From Atherinomorus stipes (lineage: Eukaryota; Chordata; Actinopteri; Atheriniformes; Atherinidae): a stretch of DNA of 64,000 nt. A program made the translations under genes and the position numbers. Location of the stretch: contig JALJCO010003961.1 in assembly GCA_023101725.1 (NCBI GenBank), positions 310,001 to 374,000 on the forward strand, in the 5' to 3' direction. The notes beneath the pieces are model-generated. The model saw only the letters and a program-made list of their open reading frames with translations. It was not told the DNA's origin and did no database searches. This document shows, in pieces, positions 12,701 through 22,240 of this stretch. Position 1 is the stretch's first letter. Each line of letters begins with the position of its first letter.

Positions 12701-13599
12701 ACTATTGGTATTATTGACTGATCAGGCTTTTTCCATGCGATGTGAGTAACTGATAAAATAAAAAGCTATCCCATGCTAGGTGGAAAAGACAACATGGAGT
12801 TGCTGAGCATGAGGCAGAGATTCTTGGCTTGCAGCCACGTAGGCCAGGGGGAGCCACCTAAGCTGTGGGATGCAAGAGCCAAGAAAGCTGCAGGCTCGAA
12901 AAAAACTGGAGCAGCATATACTGGAGGTGCTAAACAGAGCATAGCATAAACAGAGTTGAAGTAAACGGTGCAAGAAGTGTCATCTGATACTTTGTGGATA
13001 TCTGCGCAGGGCTGAATTAACATATTTATAGATTTTCATCCCGTAAATAAGGGAAACAGGTGCAGTCATACTCCAAGACATTTTAGAGTCAGTTTTTTTG
13101 TTTTTGTTTTTTCACCAAAAACTGATTATTTATTTATTTTTTTTATAGAACTGAACATGGCTGAAGAGGGACTTCAAACTATCCCTACTTTCAACAGCTA
13201 TAATCATTCTACTTTCAACACTGAATCCACAGTGAGCGAAAGCATAAAAATTGATTTCTTAATTAAAAAAATGGCTCTTACTGCAAGTGTGCACACATTC
13301 AGGGGTAAAAAAAAAAAAAAGGGGGGGGGGCAGCTGGAAGTCACAACATGGAATAATTTTCATTCATTTTCATTGTTTATTAATTAGTTTTGACTCAACA
13401 ATGCACAAAATCAATCATAAAGTACTATTTTATTGTTTATACGCTAATGAATGATCTAAAAATGTATTATCTAAACCGACAATATTTCAGAAAAATGTCA
13501 CATTTTTTGACAATTATTGTTTCTTTTTGACAATATCTCTTTCCTGCTGTCCTTGTCAGCAGTAAATTAACAGATGATGCCTTTTCAGTTATGCCAGTT
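9731..13599. other. Unassigned non-coding sequence
   Basis: No gene or mobile element is recognised. Open frames near 11526-12081 (minus) and 12766-13023 (minus) have no domain features. A junction of about 15 A followed by about 10 G lies at 13306-13330, similar in style to the A-then-G tracts at 4690-5215 and 14829-14948. Confidence 0.5.
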
Positions 13600-13970
13600 G
13601 CACTTCCGGAAGGATCAATGGACCCTCGTCATGTCAAAGACACAGGCTTTTAAACAAAGGACAGATAAACTGGATGTTCCCTCTCTTCTTTAGGTCACCT
13701 CACCCTGCGCCAATGATTTTCAAAAAGAATTTAAAATTACCTTTTTCTGTCCACGGAACAGTTTTCTACTTCACCTGCATCTATTTCTGAACCTTTGAAG
13801 GTATTTACTTCTAAGAAAATCGGCCGCTATAAGGTGTTTTTTACTGGCCTGTTGCCAATTAAGCCAGTTAACATGCTAGCCTGGCTGTGCATTTTAATAA
13901 CACTTACTTTTCTAGTTTTTGTTGTCCCTGTCCCAACTTTTTTATACCATCGAACTTGATTTTTTTCATA
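13600..13970 (+). mobile_element. DNA transposon relic, 3' part (GTCCCAACTTTTTT-end family)
   Basis: The stretch CCTGTTGCCAATTAA (about 13851-13865), then CACTTACTTTTC, then TGTCCCTGTCCCAACTTTTT (about 13923-13942) matches my memory of the 3' portion of a very common fish cut-and-paste family. That family's ends read as PuGTTGGGACGCTGT-type repeats. The upstream part (GACAGATAAACTGGATGTTCC) is less certain. There is no intact coding frame. A tiny derivative apparently of the same family is at 61494-61644. Superfamily is not assigned from sequence alone. Confidence 0.5.
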
Positions 13971-14828
13971 ATTGATTATTATTTGATATAGGTTTTTTTT
14001 AAGAACTTTCTATCTCACTTTTTTAAAATGGCATTCAGTGTCCTGATTTTTTATTTTAAAAGAGGCTGTAGTCTGCATATTTCACCTATCACATATGAGC
14101 CTATCAATATCTTAGGTTTTTTTCCTACACTTTGACTTCTGTTTTGTCTCAGTATAAAAATATCAATAAAATAACGTATCCTTTACCAAAGTGCGATTCA
14201 AACCATTTGTGTTGCATTTACACTAAGTGACAACCTTTGTGCTTCATTTTCTGTTTGACGCCCAAAAAGAAATCTTTTGACCATAAAATGTGTGTTAAAA
14301 AAGATTTCCTCTCACTCTCCAGTCAAGACAAAAATCATATTGACTCATAGACAAGAGACAATCTGTACAGTAGTGGGTAGTTGCTTAATTTCTTTTGTGT
14401 CCTGCCCCAAACCGATGTGCCTCCTTTCCCTGCAGTACCATATGCTCTGCTGGTGTGTTCTTGCATATGGAACCACTCGGCTGAGCAAACAGAGTCGAGG
14501 CTCGATCGCCGCAGTGGAAAAGGAAATGTCCCTCTGTGTAATAATTCTGAAAAGTAGGCTAACCATACGTCAACTATCCTACATTTACAGCATTCTCCAT
14601 TTCTCTGACCCAAACTTCATCTAAATACTGCCTCTATGTTCTGCTTATCTGCCATGATCTATAACAACTCCACAAGTGTGCCTCTGTTATAGGACTGGGT
14701 TTGAGCAGGGCTATTAACAAAATAATGCCTCTGCATTATAACTGCTGTTATAATACTGTATCACTGTATCAGTGGCTTTAAAATACTGTTATAATTTGTG
14801 TAGCATGAGGATGAGCAAAAAGATTTAA
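13971..14828. other. Unassigned non-coding sequence
   Basis: AT-rich. The 115-residue plus-strand open frame at 14277-14624 has no recognisable domain, signal or splice context, and I treat it as chance. A short ATAATACTGT motif recurs loosely near 14740-14800. Confidence 0.5.
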
Positions 14829-14894
14829 GTTTTTTTTTTTGAAAAAAGAAAAAAAAAAAAAAAAAAAAAGAAAAAATGGGGGAAAAAAAGAAAG

Positions 14895-14929
<35 letters not shown>

Positions 14930-14952
14930 AAAGGGGGGGGGGGAGAGGGGCC
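14829..14952. repeat. Poly-T/poly-A/poly-G low-complexity tract
   Basis: A short T-run is followed by two long A-runs (with GGGGG and single G between), then a G-run of about 12 and GAGAGGGG. The order A-runs then G-runs on the plus strand repeats that at 4690-5215 and 13306-13330. Length is probably unreliable. Confidence 0.85.
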
Positions 14953-15329
14953 TAAGAGCTCTTTTGTCCAATATTTACAGGGGGTACATTTCAGTAAAGG
15001 AATGATGCATTTCGATTACGAACAATTAATGATTTTATATGATGCATACTTATGTACTGCTCAGAAAAAGGAAACATATAATCATTACCATGAAACTCAA
15101 AGTCAATCACACTTCTGGGGTATTAGTCTGCCAAGGAAGTAACACGATTATGAATCAGTTTCACCTGCTGTTGTACAAGTGGAACAGATAACAGGTAGAA
15201 ATGAGGCTGTTAGCAAACAACCTCTATAAAGGAAAGGTCCGGCCGGTGGTGGCCACAGACCATTTCCCTGTTTTTACCTTTTCTGGCTGATTTATGGTCA
15301 CATTTGCATTTTGCTAGTGTCCTCACTAC

Positions 15330-15706
15330 TACAGGTAACATCAGGTCCTGTCTGCAACCCACAGAAGTTGCTCAGATAGAGCAGCTCATCCAGGATGGCA
15401 CATCAATGTGTGCCATGGCAACAAGGTTCTAGCCTCTCCAGTCCAGTTTCATTAAACTGCTTCATTTGACTTTACAGATTAGTCTGAGATCATTTTCTTC
15501 TGTCTCTGTTACTGTTAGGATCATATCCTATTCTCCCTCACTGCTGAATAGTAATTCCTTTGTGGGACATACTGTACTGGGGCAGAAACTCCTATGCAGG
15601 CCAGTATACCAGGAGACGTGGAGGGGCCATAGGAGGACAAGAACCCAGCAGAAGAACTGCTGTCTGCTCCTTTGTGCACAGAAGTACAGGAGGAGCACTA
15701 CCGGAG
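15330..15706 (+). pseudogene. Tc1 transposase N-terminal (helix-turn-helix) remnants
   Basis: From about 15352 the frame reads QPTEVAQIEQLIQDGTSM, the first helix-turn-helix of Tc1-type transposases, which binds the terminal repeats. It ends in a stop near 15430. A second block, near 15613-15706, reads RGHRRTRTQQKN then CAQKYRRST, matching the GRRR (AT-hook-like) and second helix-turn-helix region. About 170 bp of unmatched sequence separates the blocks. The frame is then cut at 15707 by a hAT-like insertion and resumes in DNA at 16289. It is not functional. Confidence 0.75.
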
Positions 15707-16283
15707 TTGTTCCAATACTGGTATTGGTATCAGAAATGCTTCCGATACTGCCAAAAACGCTAGTGTCAGTATCAGCGAGTACTGGGGTTGAGGAGTCTGA
15801 TACCATGTAATCTAATAAAATAAGAATCTATTTGCTGATTAGCTGTTAGCTCTGTGCGACAGACTGGCGACCTGTCCAGGGGGTACCCCCCCCCTCCCCG
15901 GATAATAATAGGTGAGGGAGCCTCAACCCCCCCCGCCCCGAAAAAAAAGAAGAGAAAAAAAAAAAAAACTGACTGTTAGCTCTGCACAGTTCTTCTTCAC
16001 TGCTCTTAATTTTGCACTGTGCTGCCGTCTGCAGCCTTCTGGTTTTGGGGGGTGAGAAAGAACTGATCACCTGACACCTGTCAGATGACGGTGTAGTCGT
16101 ACTTCAAGCTGGATTCTTCCACCAGCTATGTGATACGATAATTATATCACAGACTCATGCAGGTGTAATATGATATATATTTTTTTAAACGTAGTGGAAT
16201 CAGTACTCTTTGTCGGCCGATACCCACAGCACAAGCATCAGAATCGGTATCAGGTGGAAAAAAATTGGTATCGAAACATCTTT
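15707..16283. mobile_element. hAT-like non-autonomous element inside the Tc1
   Basis: Tc1 sequence stops after 'GCACTACCGGAG' and picks up at 'AGCCCTACAAAATG' (16289), so the intervening ~577 bp is an insertion. Its ends begin TGTTCCAATAC on the left and, reading inward from the right, TGTTTCGATAC, and both subterminal zones are rich in GGTATC/GATACC motifs (for example near 15722 and 16244). The flanking bases ACCGGAG and ACCACAG look like a decayed duplication of 7-8 bp, as expected for hAT. It carries a younger retroposon at 15855-15972. Confidence 0.6.
15855..15972 (+). mobile_element. 5'-truncated retroposon with 12-bp target duplication
   Basis: The 12-mer CTGTTAGCTCTG occurs immediately before (15843-15854) and immediately after (15973-15984) this 118-bp segment, a direct target-site duplication. 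The insert starts GCGACAGACTGGCGACCTGT after two bases (TG) and ends in a long A-rich tail. I recognise that start as the 3'-terminal region of a very abundant fish retroposon (RTE/Expander-like tail shared with SINEs). It is the innermost layer of a three-level nest. The same family appears as a 52-bp stub at 42230-42281. Confidence 0.8.
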
Positions 16284-16329
16284 AACCACAGCCCTACAAA
16301 ATGCCTCCAGCAGGCCCTTAAAACGGCCA

Positions 16330-17155
16330 AAAACGAAGTGCAAAACGATGCTTACTACTCGCACTAAATGGATGCCATCTTGCTGATGTAGAGGAAGAGG
16401 CAAATAATGAGCTGAATAATGGCAGTGGCGACCCCTGCTGCATCGGAGGCTGTATTGTACTGATTTAAGTTACGTTTATGAAATGATTTAGACATAATTA
16501 CTAATGTATATTGTGGCATGCTACCAAGCTGTTCACTCCCTGATAACAGTTATGATCTGGTCATGTGTTTGAGGCTGCAGTTATATGGCTCAGTAGAATT
16601 AGCACCCATTAGCGGGCAATGTTAGTCCGTCACTTCCTGTAAGTGCAGTACTCTGTTTGCGTCAGCATTTAGCGACAATAGTGTGCAGTAGAGATTACGT
16701 ACACAGCGCGCACTGAATTCCAGTACATTTGGGCAAGTGTGCAGTTTGAGACAGGCTCACAGACTCTATGGCTGTTTCTCAATCTGCGTACTTGTGCGGT
16801 CTCGTGTGCTCGTGGATTCATGAAACGTCGTCAACCACGGTTCAAGTCATGTTCCATTTTAACGTTTGCTTCTCGGCACGTTTGCTGGAAATTCCCGGAT
16901 GGGAACTCCCTCCACCCATTTTACAGAGCATGCATCGGAAGAGACGTGTGCACTCAAATCCCAGCATGCACCTCGCACACGCATGCCATTTGGCAGCCTC
17001 TTTCTCTGCCCTATGATATAGGGCAGCAGCAACAGCCAAACCTGAGCAATCCGTTTCTATTTATTATTGTGCTTGGCCTTTTGTCTGCATGCTTGTCGGT
17101 GAAGGGCAGCTCGTGCTCTGCACTGTTGCGCGCCGCAGGTTGTGATGTCAGCAAT
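16330..17155. other. Foreign, unidentified sequence within the Tc1 span
   Basis: Between the Tc1 DNA ending near 16325 and the catalytic block starting near 17160 lie about 830 bp that do not match Tc1 coding. The stretch has more CpG than its surroundings (about 16660-17130) and is open in one plus-strand frame from 16739 into the transposase block. That fused frame has no domain upstream of the transposase. It probably represents another insertion replacing the middle of the transposase gene, but I cannot name it. Confidence 0.45.
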
Positions 17156-17475
17156 CGGATGCATGACAATGCTCGGCCTCAAGAGGCTGCAGTGTGTCAG
17201 CAGTTCCTGCATGATGAAGGCATTAATGCTGTGTACTGGCCTGCTCGCTCACCAGACCTGAATTCAACCCAGCACCTCTGGGACATCATGTCTGACTCCA
17301 TCCACCCCCGGCACATTTGCACCATAGACTGTCCAGGGGTTGACTGATGCCCTGATCCAGGTCTGGGAGGAAACCCCTTAAGAGACCATCCATCGTCTCA
17401 TCAGGAGCATGCCCAGACTGTGTAAGGAGAGTATACAGAAATGTGGAGGCCACACACACTACTGCACCTCATTTT
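17156..17475 (+). pseudogene. Tc1 transposase catalytic C-terminal fragment
   Basis: The frame at about 17160-17325 reads HDNARPQEAA then YWPARSPDLNSTQHLWDIM, i.e. the second catalytic Asp block (DNARPH in the family, here DNARPQ) and the third-residue block. In active relatives the latter reads SPDLNPIEHLWD; the catalytic acid E/D position reads Q here (STQHLWD). The downstream DNA still encodes the expected end (DCPGVD region, then a frame change, then RSMPRLCKE and GGHTHY near 17403-17465). Loss of the acidic residue and the frameshift show that it is dead. Confidence 0.8.
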
Positions 17476-17734
17476 AAACTGTCTTGAGGAGTTTCAACGA
17501 AAGTTGGGACTGCCTGTGATCTGACCTTTCCACTTTTATTTTGAATGTATTTCAGACCTCGATGGCTTAATGATTTTGATTTCCATTGATCATTCTTATG
17601 TTACTGTGTTCTCAACACATTTGCACGATTTCCAAAGCTGGTAACAGAATAAAGATTTTCAACTTGAATATTTCATTCATCAAAATCTAAGATGTGTTAT
17701 TTAAGTGTTTCCTTGATTTATTTTGAGCAGTGTA

Positions 17735-18270
17735 GGTAATATCACATGTTAAAAATAGATGGGAATTCTTCATTTAAAAAAAAAATAGCTTAACTATTTT
17801 CAAAAAGGCATGTTTAAAAAAAAAAGAGGAAATCTAAAACATTTTTGGTGCCTCATAAGAAAAATGCATTTTATGTATATATATTTTTAAGAATGCATTC
17901 TCAGTTCCAACTGGTCATACACTAGCTGGTCAGGAGGTTGGTCAGTCATTTTTGGACAAATGGGGTATCGCCAAAGCACTGTTTTTGCAAGTGCAGGGTT
18001 TCCAAAGCTGGTAACAGAAACAACAAGTCTCATTCATCAATAATTTTGTATGAATCTTCTTAATTTTGTTTAGAAGTTTACTTTCTTAGAAAACCCTCCA
18101 TCAGAATCACAAATGTGTTCATACACCACAAAAATCTTTCCTCTCAAATTGGTAAATACCAATCACTATGAAAAGTGAAAAGACGTGCCAACTGCTCCTG
18201 CTGAGTGTGCCAGTGTGGAGTCCTGTCACTATACTTCTGACTGATCATCTGCCCTGCTACTTGGCCACAG
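17735..18270. other. Unassigned AT-rich sequence with a duplicated 21-mer
   Basis: No gene is seen. A 21-base string beginning TTTCCAAAGCTGG at 17999-18019 repeats exactly one at 17629-17649, which lies inside the 3' end of the neighbouring Tc1. Both are followed by TTCATTCATCA-like sequence. This hints at a second partial copy of the Tc1 3' region. Confidence 0.5.
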
Positions 18271-18274
18271 GGAT

Positions 18275-18350
18275 ATCCCTTTGACTGAATGGTTAGCATG
18301 CATGACTTACCCGGGAACCTTGGGATCAAATCCTGCCCGGGCCACCCTTG
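18275..18350 (+). mobile_element. tRNA-like head, probable SINE remnant
   Basis: An A-box-like TGGTTAGCATG (about 18289-18299) and a B-box-like GGGATCAAATCC (about 18324-18335) stand at the spacing expected of a tRNA promoter. The flanking stems do not form a tRNA acceptor arm, so it is more likely a SINE head or tRNA-derived pseudogene than a functional tRNA. The 170 bases that follow are moderately GC-rich and unassigned. Confidence 0.4.
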
Positions 18351-18784
18351 CATGCCTTGCCACAATCTGGCGTTGACGGCAGGATCCATGTGCGATACTG
18401 GTAAATGGTCCATGGATTTGTACTTAGAGGCACCCTGCGCGGAGCATGAGGACATGCTTGTAAACAGAGGGGGAGAGATGTGGCAGGGGTCCAGTTGCAT
18501 ACCTTGCCACATGTGCATACTCTGTCCTTCTATATCTATGTCTCATCACTGGTTATGAAACAAGCCGTGTGCAGGGAGATGGAGCCGCAGATAACAAACA
18601 TCATGCCAAAAGAATAGCGAGGATGTGAATCATTATGGTGCAGTGATTAAAGGAAAAAGAGCAATTTTCTATCTCTCTTTATGTACTGGACCTTTCACAG
18701 TTTGTAAAGCTAACTGCCATCTGGTGAGTCCAAATACATACAGCATCCTATGTTCACAACTGGGTACCTCTGAAGTGAGTCTGA

Positions 18785-18841
18785 ATGTTGGTGTTATATA
18801 CTGGAGGTCAACCGGGGGTTGGTGTTATAAACCAGGGGTCA
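18785..18841 (+). repeat. Two-copy imperfect tandem repeat (~31 bp unit)
   Basis: GTTGGTGTTATA followed by a tract ending in GGTCA occurs twice in succession, with AACCGGG between. Only two units are present. Confidence 0.6.
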
Positions 18842-18849
18842 GGACATAG

Positions 18850-19855
18850 GCTTGATCTCCTAATATAACAAATCTTTATACTTAAAGTCACTGCTTCATT
18901 TCAACTATTAAAGACCGCATTCAGCTGGCAGATCTGGAAGTTGCTGGCGACTCGGACATTTTTGCATTGATATTTCTTGCGGTTGAAGGAACTGATCTAA
19001 CAATGGTGTTTTAACATGCCATGGCAGTCGATTGAGGTGATGGTGTTAAAGGCGTTATACAGTAGAAGATGTTTCTTTCAACAATTTTTGCAATATTTGA
19101 TGAATTTGGGTTCACTACCCCATTTGCTATGATTAATTAAAAACTTAAATTTTAAAACTTAAAAATTAAACTTAAAATATTATTATACATCAGAAAGTAA
19201 CGGGGCTGGAAAAACATCCGCCAATCATCTCTGCATTCCTTACATTTTTCATTTGTCTATTGGCCCGTCAATTACTCTTCCTACCATAAGAGACACAATA
19301 GGTAATGTTTGTTATGCCAGACTGAGAAGGGAGCTGCGGCGTTACTAAGAGTAACTTATAGACTTATCAAGGAAATATCATGAAATGTAGCATTATTTAC
19401 TCTGATATAAGTTATTATAACAAGATTTGTGTTTTATATTGTGGCTTGTCTGTTACTAAAAACAGTCTCTGTTAAATAGATAACGGTTTACATTAATGAA
19501 CCAATGTCTTTAACGTAAAGCAGAAAAACTTTGATCTCCAGATAAAATACCCTTAAGACATCGCCTCCATCCACAAGAAAGTTCAGTAGCATCGTCCCCT
19601 GTTGGGGGAGCTTTGGTCTTTCAATATCAGCAAGAACACAGTGGCTTTGGTCTACAAGTCCAAAATAATCTTCAACATAACAACCTGGTGCAACTTACTA
19701 ACCATGAAACATAAAACCAAACCCTCCCAGTCCCGCCATCCCTGAGAAATAAATAATCCTTTCATTTCCACTGCCATCAGCATTTTGAACAGTTTGAAAG
19801 AAGTTTTTACCTTTTTATGTACTGTATTCATGTTTTTTAATGTTTTGATTATGTT
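18850..19855. other. Unassigned non-coding sequence
   Basis: Nothing recognisable. A short AT-rich run of AAACTTAAA-type repeats lies near 19138-19180. Confidence 0.55.
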
Positions 19856-19856
19856 T

Positions 19857-19944
<88 letters not shown>

Positions 19945-20000
19945 GCTAGCTATCTATCTAGCTATCTATCTATCTATCTACTATCTATCTATCTATCTAT
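19856..20000. repeat. (TCTA)n microsatellite
   Basis: About 145 bp of tandem TCTA, interrupted near 19944-19962 by AGCT variants and once by a 1-base phase change near 19980. This is likely polymorphic. Confidence 0.97.
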
Positions 20001-20010
20001 GGTAGCATTC

Positions 20011-20714
20011 CATAAATGGAATACAATTTATAGTCTAACTTAACTTCACTTGCTGTCCATGTCAACAGATACGAGGTAACTAGGACTTGCCACCTTAGTT
20101 GTGGCAGTACTACAAGATGCACAACACAAATAAAGGCCGCTGAATTAGTCTTTACAAATCATTCTCAAAAATTTTAGCCCCTGGATGGCACAATGGAGAA
20201 ACAGAGGACAACTTCTCACTTGTTCATTTGAGATCTTTAATGTCAACACCAATTGTACAGAGAAAAAAAAAACAAGAAAACACTTGAACTTGAGTCCTAT
20301 TTTGTCATCTTTTTGGGGTTTAAATTATTTCTAGAGAAAAAAAAAATCTCTGGAATCGACCCAGTCTTGGGGGAGAATATATAACCAGTCACCTCAAAAC
20401 AGCTGCTATTTATTCCAAGAAGTCAGTTTTCCACATCAAGGTAGGGACTTGTGTTTTTCCTCTGGCTGAAATCACCATGTAACTGAAGACACTGATCCAT
20501 TTTTCGCCACTATTTTCCTCAGCATTTTATCTCTGCAACTTGCTGCCTGATCTATATCAACACTGAAGGCTTCATTCTTATCAAAGTTCATAGCTTATAC
20601 ACCTTGTCATTTAATTCTTGCAGTCTGGGAACTTGCAGAACTCTTTTGCACAGTTTGCGTCTACTTTTTCATTATAAATACATCATAAATGGAATGCAAT
20701 TTATAGTCTAACTT
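20011..20714 (+). repeat. 31-bp direct repeat pair flanking ~640 bp
   Basis: The string at 20011-20041, starting CATAAATGGAATACAATT, recurs at 20684-20714 with one mismatch (A to G). The first copy sits right after the microsatellite. The intervening 642 bp has no recognised content. Possible origins are a partial segmental duplication or remnants of two copies of an unknown repeat. Confidence 0.75.
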
Positions 20715-22134
20715 GTAAAAAAGCTTTCTAAAGAATGTGTTGTTGATTAAGTCAGTGAGCAAATACGCTGGACAAATATTAAGCAAGGTGACTGTGAAAG
20801 TCGGCTAATTTTTGTTTTTCAAATTGTTTCTCATCTTTGACCTGACTCCAAAGACCCATATTGTCTGTGAAAAAAATTGATGAAATGACTGACGGAGATT
20901 TCCATCACTTGCTGCTCCCATTGCATGACATAAAACAACAATATTGCCCGCTATGAAGTCAGATGTATCCAACTTATGCGCTGACACTCATTATATAGCT
21001 TTCAAGCAGTCTAACATTTGTGATCATTATTTTAAATTAGTTTTTGAATGGTCGCAGTGATTCAAAGGCCACTGACTTTGAATCACTCCCTTTATAAACA
21101 CACATAGTGTTTGGATTATGTTAAAACATAAAAATGGCCAGAGACTGAGTGTGTACTCACATATGTTCACATGCACATAGCTCTGGCTATATCATAATGT
21201 CTGAAAGCTCAATTCTCTGTAGCAGGACTTCTTTGATCAGAGGATTGGCTTCTTTCAGCCCCTCATGACACATTCTTCTGTGTGAATGGGTGTGTGTGTG
21301 CGTGAGTGTGTGTGTGTGTGTGTCTCAGCCTGCCCGGGGTCCCCTGGGGTGAAAATGAGACGGCTTAATATCAACACACACACACGCTGCACTCCTCGGC
21401 ATAGGTCCCACTATCCACCTTTATTACAAAATATGATTTATTGCCTCTAAATACAACCGTGAGTTGCTTTAATAAGACAGGGAGCTTATGAGGAAGGACA
21501 TGTGATTAAGCGCAGACCCCAGTTCCTCTTGGGTCAGGGAAGAGCATATGATATGGTCATGGGGTTTCAGTCAGGGGTGGGTATGATAAGGACAAATGTA
21601 CAGTGGACCTAAAACTATGATCTTACACGCTGTCGGACACAAGCCAGTCGCAGCTGGAGCTCCACAGTGATCATCCTGTGGGAGACGATATTACAAAATA
21701 GAGAAAGAATTTTCCTTTTTTTATTTCCGTTGTAAGATTAGAGTGGTAGTATTTATCTTTTGAACTAATGCACAGAGACGTGGAATAACATGCATGTTCA
21801 GGGTTTTCTACTAGACCACTGAGCAACAACAAAAGCCTCTCCGCACAGCCCCTCCTGACTAGGCTGTTTGGAAACAGAGGCTGCATTACTCTTTACCAAT
21901 TACAAACTCTGCATTTGATATGATCCAGGCTGCACTTGCTCTAATTGTGGCACTTTAGTCTGAGGGTGGGGTCTGTGGGATTTTGAGATTGGAACAACCA
22001 TGCTTGGAGGCTGAGTGAAAAGTCAGCCGTGACAAGGAAGGGTGGGGTTAGAGTATTATTTAAGACTGAACAGAGAGTAATTTCAAATGTATCTCATTTT
22101 AGATACAGATTTGTAAACGTTAAAGCAAACACAG
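20715..22134. other. Unassigned sequence with a (GT)n stretch
   Basis: No gene or transposon is recognised. An interrupted GT microsatellite lies at about 21287-21323 and a short CA run at about 21372-21383. The open frames are short and featureless. Confidence 0.55.
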
Positions 22135-22240
22135 ACATTAAATTCAAGTGTATTTATATAGTACAATTAAAAACAACTGTCAACCAATGTGCTTCACAGT
22201 AAAATGAACAAATGACAATAAGAGCAGTTCACGTTGTATT
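22135..22240 (-). mobile_element. L2-like LINE 3' tail fragment
   Basis: On the plus strand it reads AAGTGTATTTATATAGTACA then ATGTGCTTCACAG. This is the reverse complement of the typical L2-like ending in which a CACTTTG-type box precedes GCTATATAAAT. It is a short 5'-truncated remnant with no coding left. Confidence 0.5.

Larger units (their letters stand above)
15055..17734 (+). mobile_element. Tc1-like transposon, decayed and carrying insertions
   Basis: The left end TACTGCTCAGAAAAAGGAAAC and the right end reading inward TACACTGCTCAAAATAAATC are terminal inverted repeats, and both are flanked by the TA expected for Tc1/mariner insertion. After the left end come a non-coding leader, helix-turn-helix coding (about 15352-15430), more DNA-binding domain (about 15600-15706), and further transposase DNA (16289-16312). 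The catalytic C-terminal part is at about 17160-17460, followed by the 3' non-coding end. Foreign sequence interrupts the coding at 15430-15600, 15707-16283 and roughly 16330-17155. A complete Tc1 of this type would be about 1.6 kb; the span here is 2.68 kb because of these insertions. Confidence 0.85.

Noticed and set aside
14277..14624. 115-codon open frame as a gene
   Set aside because: No domain, no splice or promoter context, and an equally long frame lies on the opposite strand.
16739..17347. 202-codon plus-strand frame as a host gene
   Set aside because: The only recognisable part is the Tc1 transposase catalytic end, itself mutated. The N-terminal part is unrelated foreign DNA in chance frame.
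18275..18350. A functional tRNA gene
   Set aside because: A- and B-box-like motifs are present, but the acceptor and T stems do not pair properly; a SINE head or tRNA pseudogene fits better.
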